Part shown: piece by piece, positions 9,292 through 18,761 of the stretch
Numbering within the stretch: position 1 is the first letter of the stretch
Layout: every line of letters begins with the position of its first letter
Origin: Candidatus Brachybacterium merdigallinarum
GTDB lineage: Bacteria > Actinomycetota > Actinomycetes > Actinomycetales > Dermabacteraceae
Direction of reading: 5' to 3'
Length of the DNA: 37,757 nucleotides
Assembly: GCA_019115335.1 (NCBI GenBank)
Contig: DXDT01000137.1
Location: 1-37,757, forward strand
The notes under the pieces: generated by a model
Database searches by the model: none
What the model saw: only the letters and a program-made list of their open reading frames with translations
What the model was told of the DNA's origin: nothing
Program-made: the position numbers and the translations under genes

Positions 9292-11085
9292 ATGGCCCAT
9301 CTGCTCGGCACCCAGTCCCTGCACGTCGCTCTCCCCGATCGCGTGCTGCTCGCGGACGTCACCCTCGGCATCGATGCCGGGGACCGCATCGGCGTCGTCG
9401 GCCGCAACGGCGACGGCAAGTCGACGCTGCTGCGGCTGCTGGCGCGCCAGCAGGAGCCGGACGACGGACGGGTGACGGTGCGCGGCGGGGTGCGGGTCGG
9501 CGTGCTGGCGCAGCAGGACGTCGCCACCCCCGGCGCGAGCGTGCGCGAGCGGGTGGTCGGGGACCGCCCGGAGCACGAGTGGGCCTCGGATCCGCGGATC
9601 CGGGACGTGCTCAGCGGACTGCTGGAGGGGATCTCGCTCGAGGCGCGGCTGGACTCCCTCTCCGGCGGGCAGCTGCGCCGCGTCCACCTGGCGGAGCTGC
9701 TGGTGGGCGACTGGGACGTGCTGCTGCTGGACGAGCCCACCAACCACCTGGACGTCGAGGGGATCGCCTGGCTCGCCGAGCACCTGCGCCGCCGCTGGAG
9801 CCCGAAGGACGGCGGCATGGTGGTCATCACCCACGACCGCTGGTTCCTCGATGCCGTCTGCACCCGGATGTGGGAGGTGCACGACGGGATCGTCGAGCCC
9901 TTCGAGGGCGGGTACGCCGCCTATGTGCTGCAGCGGGTCGAGCGGGACCGGCAGGCCGCCGCGATCGAGTCGAAGCGCCAGAACCTGATGCGCAAGGAGC
10001 TCGCCTGGCTGCGTCGCGGCGCCCCCGCCCGCACCTCGAAGCCGAAGTTCCGGATCGACGCCGCCAACGAGCTGATCGCCGGCGAGCCCCCGGTGCGGGA
10101 CACGGTCGAGCTGACCCAGCTGGCCACCAGCCGCCTGGGCCGGGACGTGATCGACATCCTCGACGTCGACGCCGGCTACGGCGAGCACGTGGTGCTCCGC
10201 GACGTGACCCTGCACATCGGGCCCGCGGACCGGATCGGGGTGCTGGGGCCCAACGGCGCCGGGAAGTCGACGCTGCTGGCGCTGGTGACCGGCGAGCTGG
10301 AGCCGCTCGCGGGCCGGGTCAAGCGCGGCAAGACCGTCACGGTGCGGCAGGTCTCCCAGCAGCTGGAGGGCCTGGCCGAGCACCGCACCGAGCGGGTCAG
10401 CGACCTGGTCGGGAAGTTCCGCTCCACCTTCCAGGCCGGGAAGGAGACGGTCACCCCGGGCCAGCTGCTGGAGCGGCTGGGGTTCACGGCCGCGCACCAG
10501 AAGGTGCGGGTCGGGGAGCTCTCCGGAGGCCAGCAGCGACGCCTGGACCTGCTGCTGACCCTGCTCGGGGAGCCGAACGTGCTGGTGCTGGACGAGCCGA
10601 CCAACGACATGGACACCGACATGCTCGCGGCGATGGAGGATCTGCTGGACACCTGGCCCGGTCCTCTGATCGTCGTCTCCCACGACCGGTACCTGCTCGA
10701 GCGGGTCACGGACCTGCAGTACGCCGTCATGGACGGCGAGGTGCGGCACCTGCCCGGCGGGGTCGAGGAGTACCTGGCCCGCCGCCGGCAGGCCGAGCAG
10801 CAGCAGAGTGCCCCGAGCAGCTCCGCCGCCGCCCCCGCATCCGGTGCCGCGACCGGCACGCCCAGCGGCGCTGAGCTGCGGGCGATGCAGAAGGAAGTCT
10901 CCGCGATCGAGCGCCGGCTGCAGAAGCTGTCGGGGCAGATCGCCGGGGTGCACGAGCAGCTCGCCGCGCACGATCAGGACGACTACGTGGGACTGCAGGA
11001 GCTCACCGAGGTGCTGCAGCGTCACGAGGCCGAGGTCGAGGAGCTCGAGGAGCGCTGGCTGGAGCTGTCCGAGATCACCGGCTGA
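9292..11085 (+). CDS. ABC-F family ATP-binding protein (duplicated ATPase)
   Basis: Two Walker A motifs (GRNGDGKSTLL, GPNGAGKSTLL), two signature motifs (LSGGQLRRVHLAELL, LSGGQQRRLDLLLTL), two Walker B motifs (LLLDEPTNHLD, LVLDEPTNDMD), and a coiled-coil C-terminus. No transmembrane domain. Confidence 0.93.
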   Translation: MAHLLGTQSLHVALPDRVLLADVTLGIDAGDRIGVVGRNGDGKSTLLRLLARQQEPDDGRVTVRGGVRVGVLAQQDVATPGASVRERVVGDRPEHEWASDPRIRDVLSGLLEGISLEARLDSLSGGQLRRVHLAELLVGDWDVLLLDEPTNHLDVEGIAWLAEHLRRRWSPKDGGMVVITHDRWFLDAVCTRMWEVHDGIVEPFEGGYAAYVLQRVERDRQAAAIESKRQNLMRKELAWLRRGAPARTSKPKFRIDAANELIAGEPPVRDTVELTQLATSRLGRDVIDILDVDAGYGEHVVLRDVTLHIGPADRIGVLGPNGAGKSTLLALVTGELEPLAGRVKRGKTVTVRQVSQQLEGLAEHRTERVSDLVGKFRSTFQAGKETVTPGQLLERLGFTAAHQKVRVGELSGGQQRRLDLLLTLLGEPNVLVLDEPTNDMDTDMLAAMEDLLDTWPGPLIVVSHDRYLLERVTDLQYAVMDGEVRHLPGGVEEYLARRRQAEQQQSAPSSSAAAPASGAATGTPSGAELRAMQKEVSAIERRLQKLSGQIAGVHEQLAAHDQDDYVGLQELTEVLQRHEAEVEELEERWLELSEITG

Positions 11086-11110
11086 CGGTGGTGCACCGCG
11101 GTGCCGCGGT

Positions 11111-12004
11111 TCAGGGCTGCGCGGAGGCGCGGGCGATCGCCCGGAACTCCGCGATGCCGAGGGTCTCGCCGCGCGTGCCGGGGTCGATGCCGGCGGCGCG
11201 CAGGATCTCCTCGGCCCGCGCGGCGCTGCCGGCCCAGCCCGCGAGAGCGGCGCGCAGGGTCTTGCGGCGCTGGGCGAAGGCGGCGTCGACCGCGGCGAAG
11301 ACCAGGGCGCGCTCCTCCTCGTCCCCGAGCGGGCTGTCGTGGCGGTCCAGGCGCACCAGGGCGGAGTCCACGTGCGGGACGGGCCAGAAGATCTGCCGGG
11401 AGATGCGCCCTGCGTGCTGGAGGGTGCCGTACCAGGCGGCCTTCACGCTGGGCGCCCCGTAGGTGCGGGATCCGGGCCCGGCGACCAGGCGGTCCACCAC
11501 CTCGGACTGCACCATCACCGTCGCGGTCGCGAGGGAGGGGAAGCGGGCCAGGGCGGTGAGCAGGATGGGGGTGGCGACGTTGTAGGGCAGGTTCGCGACC
11601 AGCGCGGTGGGCAGTCCGGTGCGGGGCAGCTCCGGCAGCTCGGTGACCTGCAGGGCGTCGGCATGGATCAGGCGGTAGCGGTCCTCGGCGATGCCGCGGG
11701 CGGCGAGCGTCAGCGGCAGCAGCTCGGCGAGCCCGCGGTCCAGCTCGATCGCGGTGACGTCCGCGCCGGTCTCGAGCAGGCCCAGGGTGAGCGAGCCGAG
11801 CCCGGGGCCCACCTCGAGCACCGCCTGGTCGGCCGTGATGCCTGCGCGGACGACGATGCCGCGCACGGTGTTGGGATCCATCACGAAGTTCTGGCCGCGC
11901 TGCTTGGAGGGCCGGATCCCGGCGGCATCGGCGAGCTCGCGGATGTCGCGCGCGGTCAGCAGCGGGACCTCGCCGCGCGAGCTCGTGCCATCGGACCCGG
12001 TCAT
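11111..12004 (-). CDS. rsmA: 16S rRNA (adenine1518/1519-N6)-dimethyltransferase
   Basis: [23 protein letters not shown]...[17 protein letters not shown]...[16 protein letters not shown]. Confidence 0.95.
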   Translation of the reverse strand: MTGSDGTSSRGEVPLLTARDIRELADAAGIRPSKQRGQNFVMDPNTVRGIVVRAGITADQAVLEVGPGLGSLTLGLLETGADVTAIELDRGLAELLPLTLAARGIAEDRYRLIHADALQVTELPELPRTGLPTALVANLPYNVATPILLTALARFPSLATATVMVQSEVVDRLVAGPGSRTYGAPSVKAAWYGTLQHAGRISRQIFWPVPHVDSALVRLDRHDSPLGDEEERALVFAAVDAAFAQRRKTLRAALAGWAGSAARAEEILRAAGIDPGTRGETLGIAEFRAIARASAQP

Positions 12005-12963
12005 GCGGCGGCCTCGAGCGGCCAGCCGTACACCTGCTGGGTCGTCTCCCGCACGCGGCGGCACGCGGTCTCGAGGCCCGTCCCGGTGACCTCGGCGATG
12101 GTGGCCATGGTGTGCGGGATCAGATAGGAGGAGTTGGGGCGGCCGCGGTACGGGACCGGGGTGAGGAACGGGGCGTCGGTCTCGACCATCACCTGGCCGA
12201 GCCCCACCTCCGCCAGCCCCGCGCGCAGGTCCGCGGCGTTCTTGAAGGTGACGGTGCCGGCGAAGGACAGGAAGTACCCGCGGTCCACGCAGGCGCGGGC
12301 GAACTCGGCGTCGCCGGAGAAGCAGTGCAGGACAGTGCGCTCGGGGGCGCCGTCAGCATCGAGGATCTCCAGCACGTCCTGGTGGGCGTCTCGGTCGTGG
12401 ATCTGCAGCGGCAGGTCCAGCTCCTTGGCCAGGGCGATGTGGGCGCGGAAGGCATCGATCTGCGCGGCGCGGGCCTGCTCGTCTCGACGGGAGGTGCGGA
12501 ACCAGTCCAGTCCCGTCTCCCCCACCACCACCATGCCCGGGCCGCGCAGCAGCGTGGCGACCTCCTCGATCGCGGCGCCCAGCCCGATCAGCTCGCGTCC
12601 TTCATGATCGGTGCCGCAGGCGTGCAGAGCGGCCTCGTTGGGGTGGATCGCGACGCCGCCGCGCAGCTGCGGCGGGCAGTCCTCCGCGGCCAGCAGTGCC
12701 GCCGTCCACCGGACGGCCTCGAGATCGGAGCCGATGGTGATCAGCGCGTCCACCCCAGCGGCCGCGGCCCGATCGAGGTGGTCCTGGACGCTGAGCTGCG
12801 TGTCCCCGTCGGCGAAGTCCAGGTGGCAGTGGTTGTCGATCACCGGGAACGGCAACGGGTCCGGTGCCGGCGGCCAGGAGCGGTCCCGTTTCGCGCCGCG
12901 CGGGTCGATCGCCTCGCGGTCGCGCACGGGAGCGGGGTTCTGCACAGGGGTCATGGGCTCCAT
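12001..12963 (-). CDS. tatD: TatD-family hydrolase (Mg-dependent DNase)
   Basis: [10 protein letters not shown]...GVAIHPNEA...[11 protein letters not shown]...[12 protein letters not shown]...LHCFSGD...[24 protein letters not shown] overlap with rsmA start. Confidence 0.93.
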   Translation of the reverse strand: MEPMTPVQNPAPVRDREAIDPRGAKRDRSWPPAPDPLPFPVIDNHCHLDFADGDTQLSVQDHLDRAAAAGVDALITIGSDLEAVRWTAALLAAEDCPPQLRGGVAIHPNEAALHACGTDHEGRELIGLGAAIEEVATLLRGPGMVVVGETGLDWFRTSRRDEQARAAQIDAFRAHIALAKELDLPLQIHDRDAHQDVLEILDADGAPERTVLHCFSGDAEFARACVDRGYFLSFAGTVTFKNAADLRAGLAEVGLGQVMVETDAPFLTPVPYRGRPNSSYLIPHTMATIAEVTGTGLETACRRVRETTQQVYGWPLEAAA

Positions 12964-13182
12964 CGTAGGATCCCTGGACGACGGCAGAGGCGCGCGGGAG
13001 AACTGTGTCGTGCACTACGTCCCGGGTCGCCGAGCTGGTGGGCCGGGTCCGGCTGTGGCATCATGGGCGGTCGTTGCGCGTCACTTCGCGCTCCAGAGCG
13101 CCCCGATCGATCCAGGTCCGGGTTGCTGCTCGGGGCAGGCGCCAGCACCCGTTCATCCTCCGGACCGTCAAGGAGCGTTCCC

Positions 13183-13353
13183 ATGGCAGTGCCCAAGTTC
13201 AAGATGTCCCGGGCTCGCACCCGGTCCCGCCGCTCGCAGTGGAAGGCGGCGAACGACACCCTCGTGCAGGTGACCGTGCGCGGTCGCACCGCGAACGTGC
13301 CGCGTCGCCTGGCGAAGGCATACCAGCGCGGCCTGCTCGAGATCGACAGCTGA
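13183..13353 (+). CDS. rpmF: 50S ribosomal protein L32, cysteine-free form
   Basis: [56 protein letters not shown]; 56 aa, no cysteine. Confidence 0.93.
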   Translation: MAVPKFKMSRARTRSRRSQWKAANDTLVQVTVRGRTANVPRRLAKAYQRGLLEIDS

Positions 13354-13377
13354 TCTCCCGCAGCACCTGAACCTTCC

Positions 13378-13412
13378 CATGACGCCCCGGCCATCGCGGT
13401 CGGGGCGTCATG
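13378..13412. terminator. Hairpin downstream of rpmF, between convergent rpmF and rsmI
   Basis: CATGACGCCCCG-gccatcgcggt-CGGGGCGTCATG: perfect 12 bp arms. Confidence 0.75.
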
Positions 13413-13477
13413 CTGTATGCAGGGTGAGAGCCCCTGCGAAGGTGCGGTCCCTCCTGCGGTGCTGCTCCGCTCGGCTC

Positions 13478-14323
13478 TCAGCGGGCCCTCTCCGCGAGCA
13501 CCAGGTCGTAGAGCTCGCTCGCGCTGACCCCGCTCACGCCCCGGGCGACGGCCCGGGTGGCATCCTTCATCCGCTCGCCCGCCTCGACACGGGCGAGCAC
13601 CTCGCCCAGCAGAGCCGCAGCGCTCGCCGCCGAGGGCTCGGCCCCGGCGACGACGATCACCACCTCTCCCAGCACCTCCCCGGCCTCGGCCCAGGCCACC
13701 AGCTCGGCGAGGCTGCCGCGCACCACCTGCTCATGGGTCTTGGTCAGCTCCCGGGCCACGGCCGCCGGTCGGTCCGGGCCGAAGGCGCGGGCCATCGCCG
13801 CCAGGGTCGCGGCCGTGCGACGAGGGGACTCGAAGAAGATCAGGGTGCGCTGCTCGCCGGCGAGCGGCTCGAACACGGAGGCCCGCTTGCCGTCCCGGCG
13901 CGGCGGGAACCCCTCGAAGGCGAAGCGGTCCGGGGCGATCCCGGAGGCCGCCAGTGCCGTGAGCACCGCAGAGGGGCCCGGCAGCACGGTCACCTCGAAG
14001 CCGGCCTCGGTCGCGGCGCGGACGGCGCGGAAGCCGGGATCGGAGACCACGGGCATGCCCGCATCGGTGACGATCAGGACCCGCTGCCCCGCCGCGAGAG
14101 CCTCCAGCAGCACGGGGGTGCGCTCGGCCTCGTTGTGCTCGTGATAGGAGAGGATCCGTGCAGACGGCTCGACCCCGAGCTCGGAGACCAGGCGGTTCAG
14201 TCGCCGGGTGTCCTCCGCGGCGACGAGCTCCGCCTCCCCCAGCGCCCGCTGCAGACGCACCGAGGCATCGAGCGGATTGCCGATCGGGGTGGCGGCGAGA
14301 GTGAGGACACCGGGCTGGAGCAT
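13478..14323 (-). CDS. rsmI: 16S rRNA (cytidine1402-2'-O)-methyltransferase
   Basis: GVLTLAATPIGNPLDASVRLQRAL...LVAAEDTRRLNRLVSELG...LSYHEHNE...VLIVTDAGMPVVSDPGFRAVRAA...VLPGPSAVLTALAASG. Confidence 0.95.
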   Translation of the reverse strand: MLQPGVLTLAATPIGNPLDASVRLQRALGEAELVAAEDTRRLNRLVSELGVEPSARILSYHEHNEAERTPVLLEALAAGQRVLIVTDAGMPVVSDPGFRAVRAATEAGFEVTVLPGPSAVLTALAASGIAPDRFAFEGFPPRRDGKRASVFEPLAGEQRTLIFFESPRRTAATLAAMARAFGPDRPAAVARELTKTHEQVVRGSLAELVAWAEAGEVLGEVVIVVAGAEPSAASAAALLGEVLARVEAGERMKDATRAVARGVSGVSASELYDLVLAERAR

Positions 14324-14372
14324 GCCTCCACTGTAGTGATCCCCGCAGTGAGCTCCGGCGCGGACCCGGCCG

Positions 14373-14434
14373 CCCCCTGCGGTGGCCACCCCCTGCGGTG
14401 GCCGCCCCTGCCGTGTCCGTTCCCCGCGGTGGCC
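14373..14434. repeat. Four degenerate tandem repeats with 16-nt period in the rsmI/PMT divergent intergenic region
   Basis: CCCCCTGCGGTGGCC at 14373 and 14389 (identical 15-mers), a diverged copy at 14405 (CCCCTGCCGTGTCC), and TCCCCGCGGTGGCC at 14421. Confidence 0.75.
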
Positions 14435-14446
14435 TAGCATGTCCGG

Positions 14447-16051
14447 GTGCAGACGGAACCCTCCGCGCGCCATCGCGCCGACATCGACGACGATCCCGAT
14501 GCCGTGCTGGGCTCGTACCGTCGCCGTCTGCACACCGTCGACCTCCCCGCCTCCCGTGCCGCCTGGGTCGGTGCGCTGGCACTGTTCGGCCTGGCCCTGC
14601 TCCTGCGCCTGTGGGGCCTCGGCAGCATCGGCGAGCTGATCTTCGACGAGACCTACTACGTCAAGGACGGTTACACGCTCACCCAGGAGGGCGTGGAGAT
14701 GGCCTGGCCGGAGGAGCCCGATACGGCGTTCGAAGCCGGGGACGTGGACACCTACCTCGAGCACGGCACCAACGTGGTGCATCCGCCGTTGGGCAAATGG
14801 CTGATCGGCGCGGGGATGGGAGTGCTCGGGGCGGACAGCGCCTGGGGCTGGCGGATCACGGTGGCGGTGCTGGGCGCTCTCAGCGTGCTGCTGCTGGCCC
14901 GGATCGGGCGGCGCCTGTTCCGCTCCACCACCCTGGGGCTGATCGCCGGTGGGCTGCTCGCGATCGACGGGATGCATCTGGTGCATTCCCGCACCAGCCT
15001 GCTGGACCTGCCGCTGTCCTTCTTCGTGCTTGCCGCCTTCGGAGCCCTGCTGATCGATCGAGACCGCTTCCGGGAGCGCCTGGCCGTGGCCACCGCCCGG
15101 GCGCAGCTGGCCTCCGAGACGCCCTCGGCCCTGGGGGTCAGCGGCGGGTGGCGGCCCTGGCGGCTGCTGGCCGGGCTGCTGCTGGGGATGGCCTGCTCGG
15201 TGAAGTGGTCCGGACTGTACTTCCTGGCCGTGTTCGGCATCATGACCGTGCTGTGGGACTGGTGGGCACGGCGCACCATCGCCCAGCCCCGCTGGTTCCG
15301 GGCCGGGCTGATCGGCGACGCGATCCCGGCGTTCTTCGCGATGGTGGGCACGGCGGCGGTGACCTACGTGGCCTCGTGGAGCGGCTGGTTGCTGGGCGAG
15401 AAGGGATACCTCCGCAGCTGGGTCGCCACCGAGCAGGACGGCGGCACCGGCATCGGCGTGATCGACGCTCTGTGGGGGCTGTGGCACTACCACGTGCGGT
15501 CGTTCACCTTCCATGTGGGGCTGGAGACGGAGCATCCCTACGAGGCGCATCCGGCAGGCTGGCTGCTGATGCTGCGGCCCACCAACTTCTACTACCGCTC
15601 GTACGAGTACGGCGAGCAGGGCTGCGAGGTGGAGCGCTGCGCCGCCCACATCCTGAACCTGGGCAACCCGCTGATCTGGTGGCTGGGGACCCTCGCTGTC
15701 CTCGTCACCGTGCTCCTCGCGCTGCGCTGGCGCGATGGACGCGGCTGGGCGGCACTGTCCGGGATCGTCGCCGGCTACCTGCCCTGGTTCGTGCACGCCG
15801 ATCGCACCATCTTCACCTTCTACGCGGTGGCGTTCACGCCCTGGCTGATCCTGTGCCTGACCTATGTGCTGGGGCTGGTGATCGGGCCTCGGGACGCCGA
15901 TGACGACCGGCGCCTGGCGGGCGGGCTGTTCGCCGGATCCCTGCTGGTGCTGATCGTGCTCGTCTCCGCGTTCTTCTGGCCCATCTGGACCGGACAGGTG
16001 ATCGACCTGGACCAGTGGCGGTGGCGGATCTGGCTGCCCTCCTGGACCTGA
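14447..16051 (+). CDS. Dolichyl-phosphate-mannose--protein mannosyltransferase (actinobacterial PMT family)
   Basis: 534 aa polytopic protein with ELIFDETYYVKDGY, NVVHPPLGKWLIGAGM, HLVHSRTSLLDLPL, GMACSVKWSGLYFLAVFG. Confidence 0.9.
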   Translation: MQTEPSARHRADIDDDPDAVLGSYRRRLHTVDLPASRAAWVGALALFGLALLLRLWGLGSIGELIFDETYYVKDGYTLTQEGVEMAWPEEPDTAFEAGDVDTYLEHGTNVVHPPLGKWLIGAGMGVLGADSAWGWRITVAVLGALSVLLLARIGRRLFRSTTLGLIAGGLLAIDGMHLVHSRTSLLDLPLSFFVLAAFGALLIDRDRFRERLAVATARAQLASETPSALGVSGGWRPWRLLAGLLLGMACSVKWSGLYFLAVFGIMTVLWDWWARRTIAQPRWFRAGLIGDAIPAFFAMVGTAAVTYVASWSGWLLGEKGYLRSWVATEQDGGTGIGVIDALWGLWHYHVRSFTFHVGLETEHPYEAHPAGWLLMLRPTNFYYRSYEYGEQGCEVERCAAHILNLGNPLIWWLGTLAVLVTVLLALRWRDGRGWAALSGIVAGYLPWFVHADRTIFTFYAVAFTPWLILCLTYVLGLVIGPRDADDDRRLAGGLFAGSLLVLIVLVSAFFWPIWTGQVIDLDQWRWRIWLPSWT

Positions 16052-16139
16052 GCGCCCGGCGCCGTGGGGCCGGCCCGCAGCTCGACCGCAGCGGCGCGAA
16101 CGTGACCCGGCATACATTCCGGGCCGTTACGATGAGCGC

Positions 16140-18263
16140 ATGGCTCTGGACTCCACCGCACTGCGTGATCTCGCCCGCGACCTGGGGGTCGGCACAGATT
16201 TCTGGGGCTGGGACGGAACGCTGAGGTCCGTCGCGGACGACACCCTGCAGGCAGTCCTGGCCGGGCTCGGCGCCGAGGTCCACAGCGATGAGGACATCGC
16301 CCGGATCCGCCGCGAGCGGGAGCAGGAACCCTGGCGGCGCACGCTGCCGCCGGTGACGGTGCTGCGACAGGGTCAGGCCGCAGAGGTGCCCGTGCACGTC
16401 GATCACGGCACCATGGTGCAGCTCCACCTCGAGCTCGAGGAGGGCGGCCATCGCGACCTGCCGCAGGTGGAGGACTTCACTCCCCCGTTCGACCTCGACG
16501 GCGTCCTGCGCGGCCGTGCCCGCTTCGCCCTGCCCGGCGATCTCCCGCTGGGCTGGCATCGCCTGGTCGCCCAGCTCGAGAGCGGACAGCGGGTGGAGGC
16601 CGATGTGGTGATCACCCCCTCCCGGCTCACGACCGCGGATGCCTTCGGCAGCCACCGCGCCTTCGGGGTGCAGGCCCAGCTGTACTCCGTGCGCTCCCAG
16701 CGCTCCTGGGGCATCGGGGACCTCGCCGACATGCGAGATCTGGCCGCGATCACCGCGGCCCGCCACGGCGCAGACTTCCTGCTGGTCAACCCGCTGCACG
16801 CCTCCTATCCGACCCCGCCGATGGAGCCCTCCCCCTATCTGCCGGTCACGCGGCGCTTCACCAGCCATCTGTATCTGTCCATCGAGGACGTCCCGGAGTT
16901 CTCGCGGCTGCCGGAGCATGCTCGCCAGCGTCTGCGGCTGCTGGGTCAGGAGTTCGCCGACGCCAATCAGCGCGCCGACCATCTCGAGCGGGACCGGGTC
17001 CTGGCCGCGAAGCTCGAGGCCCTGAACGAGCTGTACTCGGTGCCTCGCACCCCGGGCCGCCAGGCGCTGCTGGATGCATACCGGGCCCGGGAGGGTGAGG
17101 GGCTCGAGGACTTCGCGCTGTGGTGCGCGATCGCCGAGCAGGTGCACGGCACCCGTGACGATCTGCTGCGGGACCTCGATGCGGCCACGATCGAGCAGGC
17201 CCGCACCGAGCTCGCGGACCGCATCGACTTCCATGCCTGGGTGCAGTGGCTGCTGGATCAGCAGATGGCCTCCGCACAGGCCGCCGCCGTGGAGGCCGGG
17301 ATGCGGATCGGGATCATGCATGACCTCGCCGTCGGCGTCGAGCAGATCGGCGCGGATTCGTGGCGGCTGCGTGACGTGCTCGCCGACGGGGTCGCGGTGG
17401 GCGCACCGGCCGACCAGTACAACCAGCAGGGTCAGAACTGGGACCAGCCGCCATGGCACCCCGAGCGGCTGCGCGATGCCTCCTATCGCCCCTGGCGGGA
17501 CATGCTGCGCACCCTGATGCGGCACGCCGGCGCGCTGCGCATCGACCATGTGCTGGGACTGTTCCGGCTGTGGTGGATCCCCCGCGGCCACTCCGCGGCC
17601 GATGGCGCCTACGTCCACTACGACCACGAGGCCATGATCGGGATCCTTGCCCTGGAGGCCGAGCGCTCCGGCACCGTGGTGATCGGCGAGGACCTCGGCA
17701 CCTTCGAACCGTGGGTGCGCGATTACCTCTCCGACCGCGGCATCCTGGGCACCTCGATCCTGTGGTTCGAGTTCAACTCCGAGGGCCGGCCGCTACCACC
17801 GGAGAACTACCGCCGCCTGTGCATGGCCTCGGTGAACACCCACGACCTCCCTCCCACGGCCGGATACCTGGCCGGGGTCCACGTGGAGCTGCGCCACCGG
17901 CTGGGGCTGCTCGAGCGGAGCCTCGAGGAGGAGCACGCCGCCGATGCCGCCGGGCGCGAGGAGGTGCTGGAGAGCCTGCGCGAGGAGGGGCTGCTGCCCG
18001 CCGGCGCGGGCGTCGAGGACACGGTGATCGCCCTGCACCGCCATCTGGCGCGCACCCCGTCGCTGCTGCTGGGGGTCTCGCTGGTGGACTGCGTGGGCGA
18101 GCGGCGGATCCAGAACCAGCCGGGCACCGACGAGGAATACGCGAACTGGCGGATCCCGCTGGCCGATGCGGCCGGGCAGGTGGTCAGCATCGATGACATC
18201 GCCACCGATGAGCGCACCGCACGGCTGCTCGGCGCGGTGCGCGAGGGGATCAGCTCGCGGTGA
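16140..18263 (+). CDS. malQ: 4-alpha-glucanotransferase (amylomaltase)
   Basis: RSWGIGDLADMRDL, GIMHDLAVGV, DQYNQQGQNWDQPPWHPERLRD, LRIDHVLGLFRLWWIPRG, VIGEDLGTFEPWVRDYLSDRGILGTSILWFE, VNTHDLPPTAGYLAG. Confidence 0.95.
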   Translation: MALDSTALRDLARDLGVGTDFWGWDGTLRSVADDTLQAVLAGLGAEVHSDEDIARIRREREQEPWRRTLPPVTVLRQGQAAEVPVHVDHGTMVQLHLELEEGGHRDLPQVEDFTPPFDLDGVLRGRARFALPGDLPLGWHRLVAQLESGQRVEADVVITPSRLTTADAFGSHRAFGVQAQLYSVRSQRSWGIGDLADMRDLAAITAARHGADFLLVNPLHASYPTPPMEPSPYLPVTRRFTSHLYLSIEDVPEFSRLPEHARQRLRLLGQEFADANQRADHLERDRVLAAKLEALNELYSVPRTPGRQALLDAYRAREGEGLEDFALWCAIAEQVHGTRDDLLRDLDAATIEQARTELADRIDFHAWVQWLLDQQMASAQAAAVEAGMRIGIMHDLAVGVEQIGADSWRLRDVLADGVAVGAPADQYNQQGQNWDQPPWHPERLRDASYRPWRDMLRTLMRHAGALRIDHVLGLFRLWWIPRGHSAADGAYVHYDHEAMIGILALEAERSGTVVIGEDLGTFEPWVRDYLSDRGILGTSILWFEFNSEGRPLPPENYRRLCMASVNTHDLPPTAGYLAGVHVELRHRLGLLERSLEEEHAADAAGREEVLESLREEGLLPAGAGVEDTVIALHRHLARTPSLLLGVSLVDCVGERRIQNQPGTDEEYANWRIPLADAAGQVVSIDDIATDERTARLLGAVREGISSR

Positions 18264-18723
18264 CCTGACCCCACTGCTCGCGCGCCTCCAGGAAGCGTCG
18301 GGCCTCTGCCTGCGCTCCCTCGAGCGTGTGGTGGGCGCCCCAGCCGCACTGGATCTCGTTGGCGGCGGGGACCTCGCCCGCCTCCAACAGGTCGCGCAGC
18401 GTCGCCTCCAGGATCGGGGCGAAGTCCTCGACGGCGAGGTCACCGATCAGCAGGGCGTAGAAGCCGGTGCGGCACCCCATCGGGGAGACGTCCAGCACGG
18501 CATCAGAATGATTGCGCATGTGCTCGGCCATCATGTGCTCGAGGGAGTGGACCGCCTCGGAGTCCAGGTGCTCGACGTTGGGCTGGGTGAAGCGGATGTC
18601 GAACTTGGTCAGCACGTCCCCTCCGGGCAGCTCCTTGCGGTCGGCGATGCGCAGGTACGGGGCGGCGACGGTGCGGTGATCGAGGTTGAAGCTCTCGACG
18701 TTCGTGTGCGGCTGGTCGGTCAT
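18250..18723 (-). CDS. luxS: S-ribosylhomocysteine lyase
   Basis: NVESFNLDHRTVAAPYLRIADRK...KFDIRFTQPN...SLEHMMAEHMRNH...DVSPMGCRTGFY...EIQCGWGAHHTLEGAQ. Confidence 0.96.
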   Translation of the reverse strand: MTDQPHTNVESFNLDHRTVAAPYLRIADRKELPGGDVLTKFDIRFTQPNVEHLDSEAVHSLEHMMAEHMRNHSDAVLDVSPMGCRTGFYALLIGDLAVEDFAPILEATLRDLLEAGEVPAANEIQCGWGAHHTLEGAQAEARRFLEAREQWGQVTAS

Positions 18724-18761
18724 CGGTGATGCTCCTTCATGTGAGGGGTCGGGGGTGGTCG

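Noticed and set aside
8437-11025. 862 aa minus-strand ORF
   Set aside because: Antisense to the ABC-F, MarR and TetR genes; repetitive H/Q/P/R/G composition.
13478-16117. 879 aa minus-strand ORF as one protein
   Set aside because: Only the C-terminal ~281 aa (rsmI, start 14323) is real; the rest is antisense to the PMT gene.
15834-17627. 597 aa minus-strand ORF
   Set aside because: Antisense to malQ and the end of PMT; no conserved motifs.
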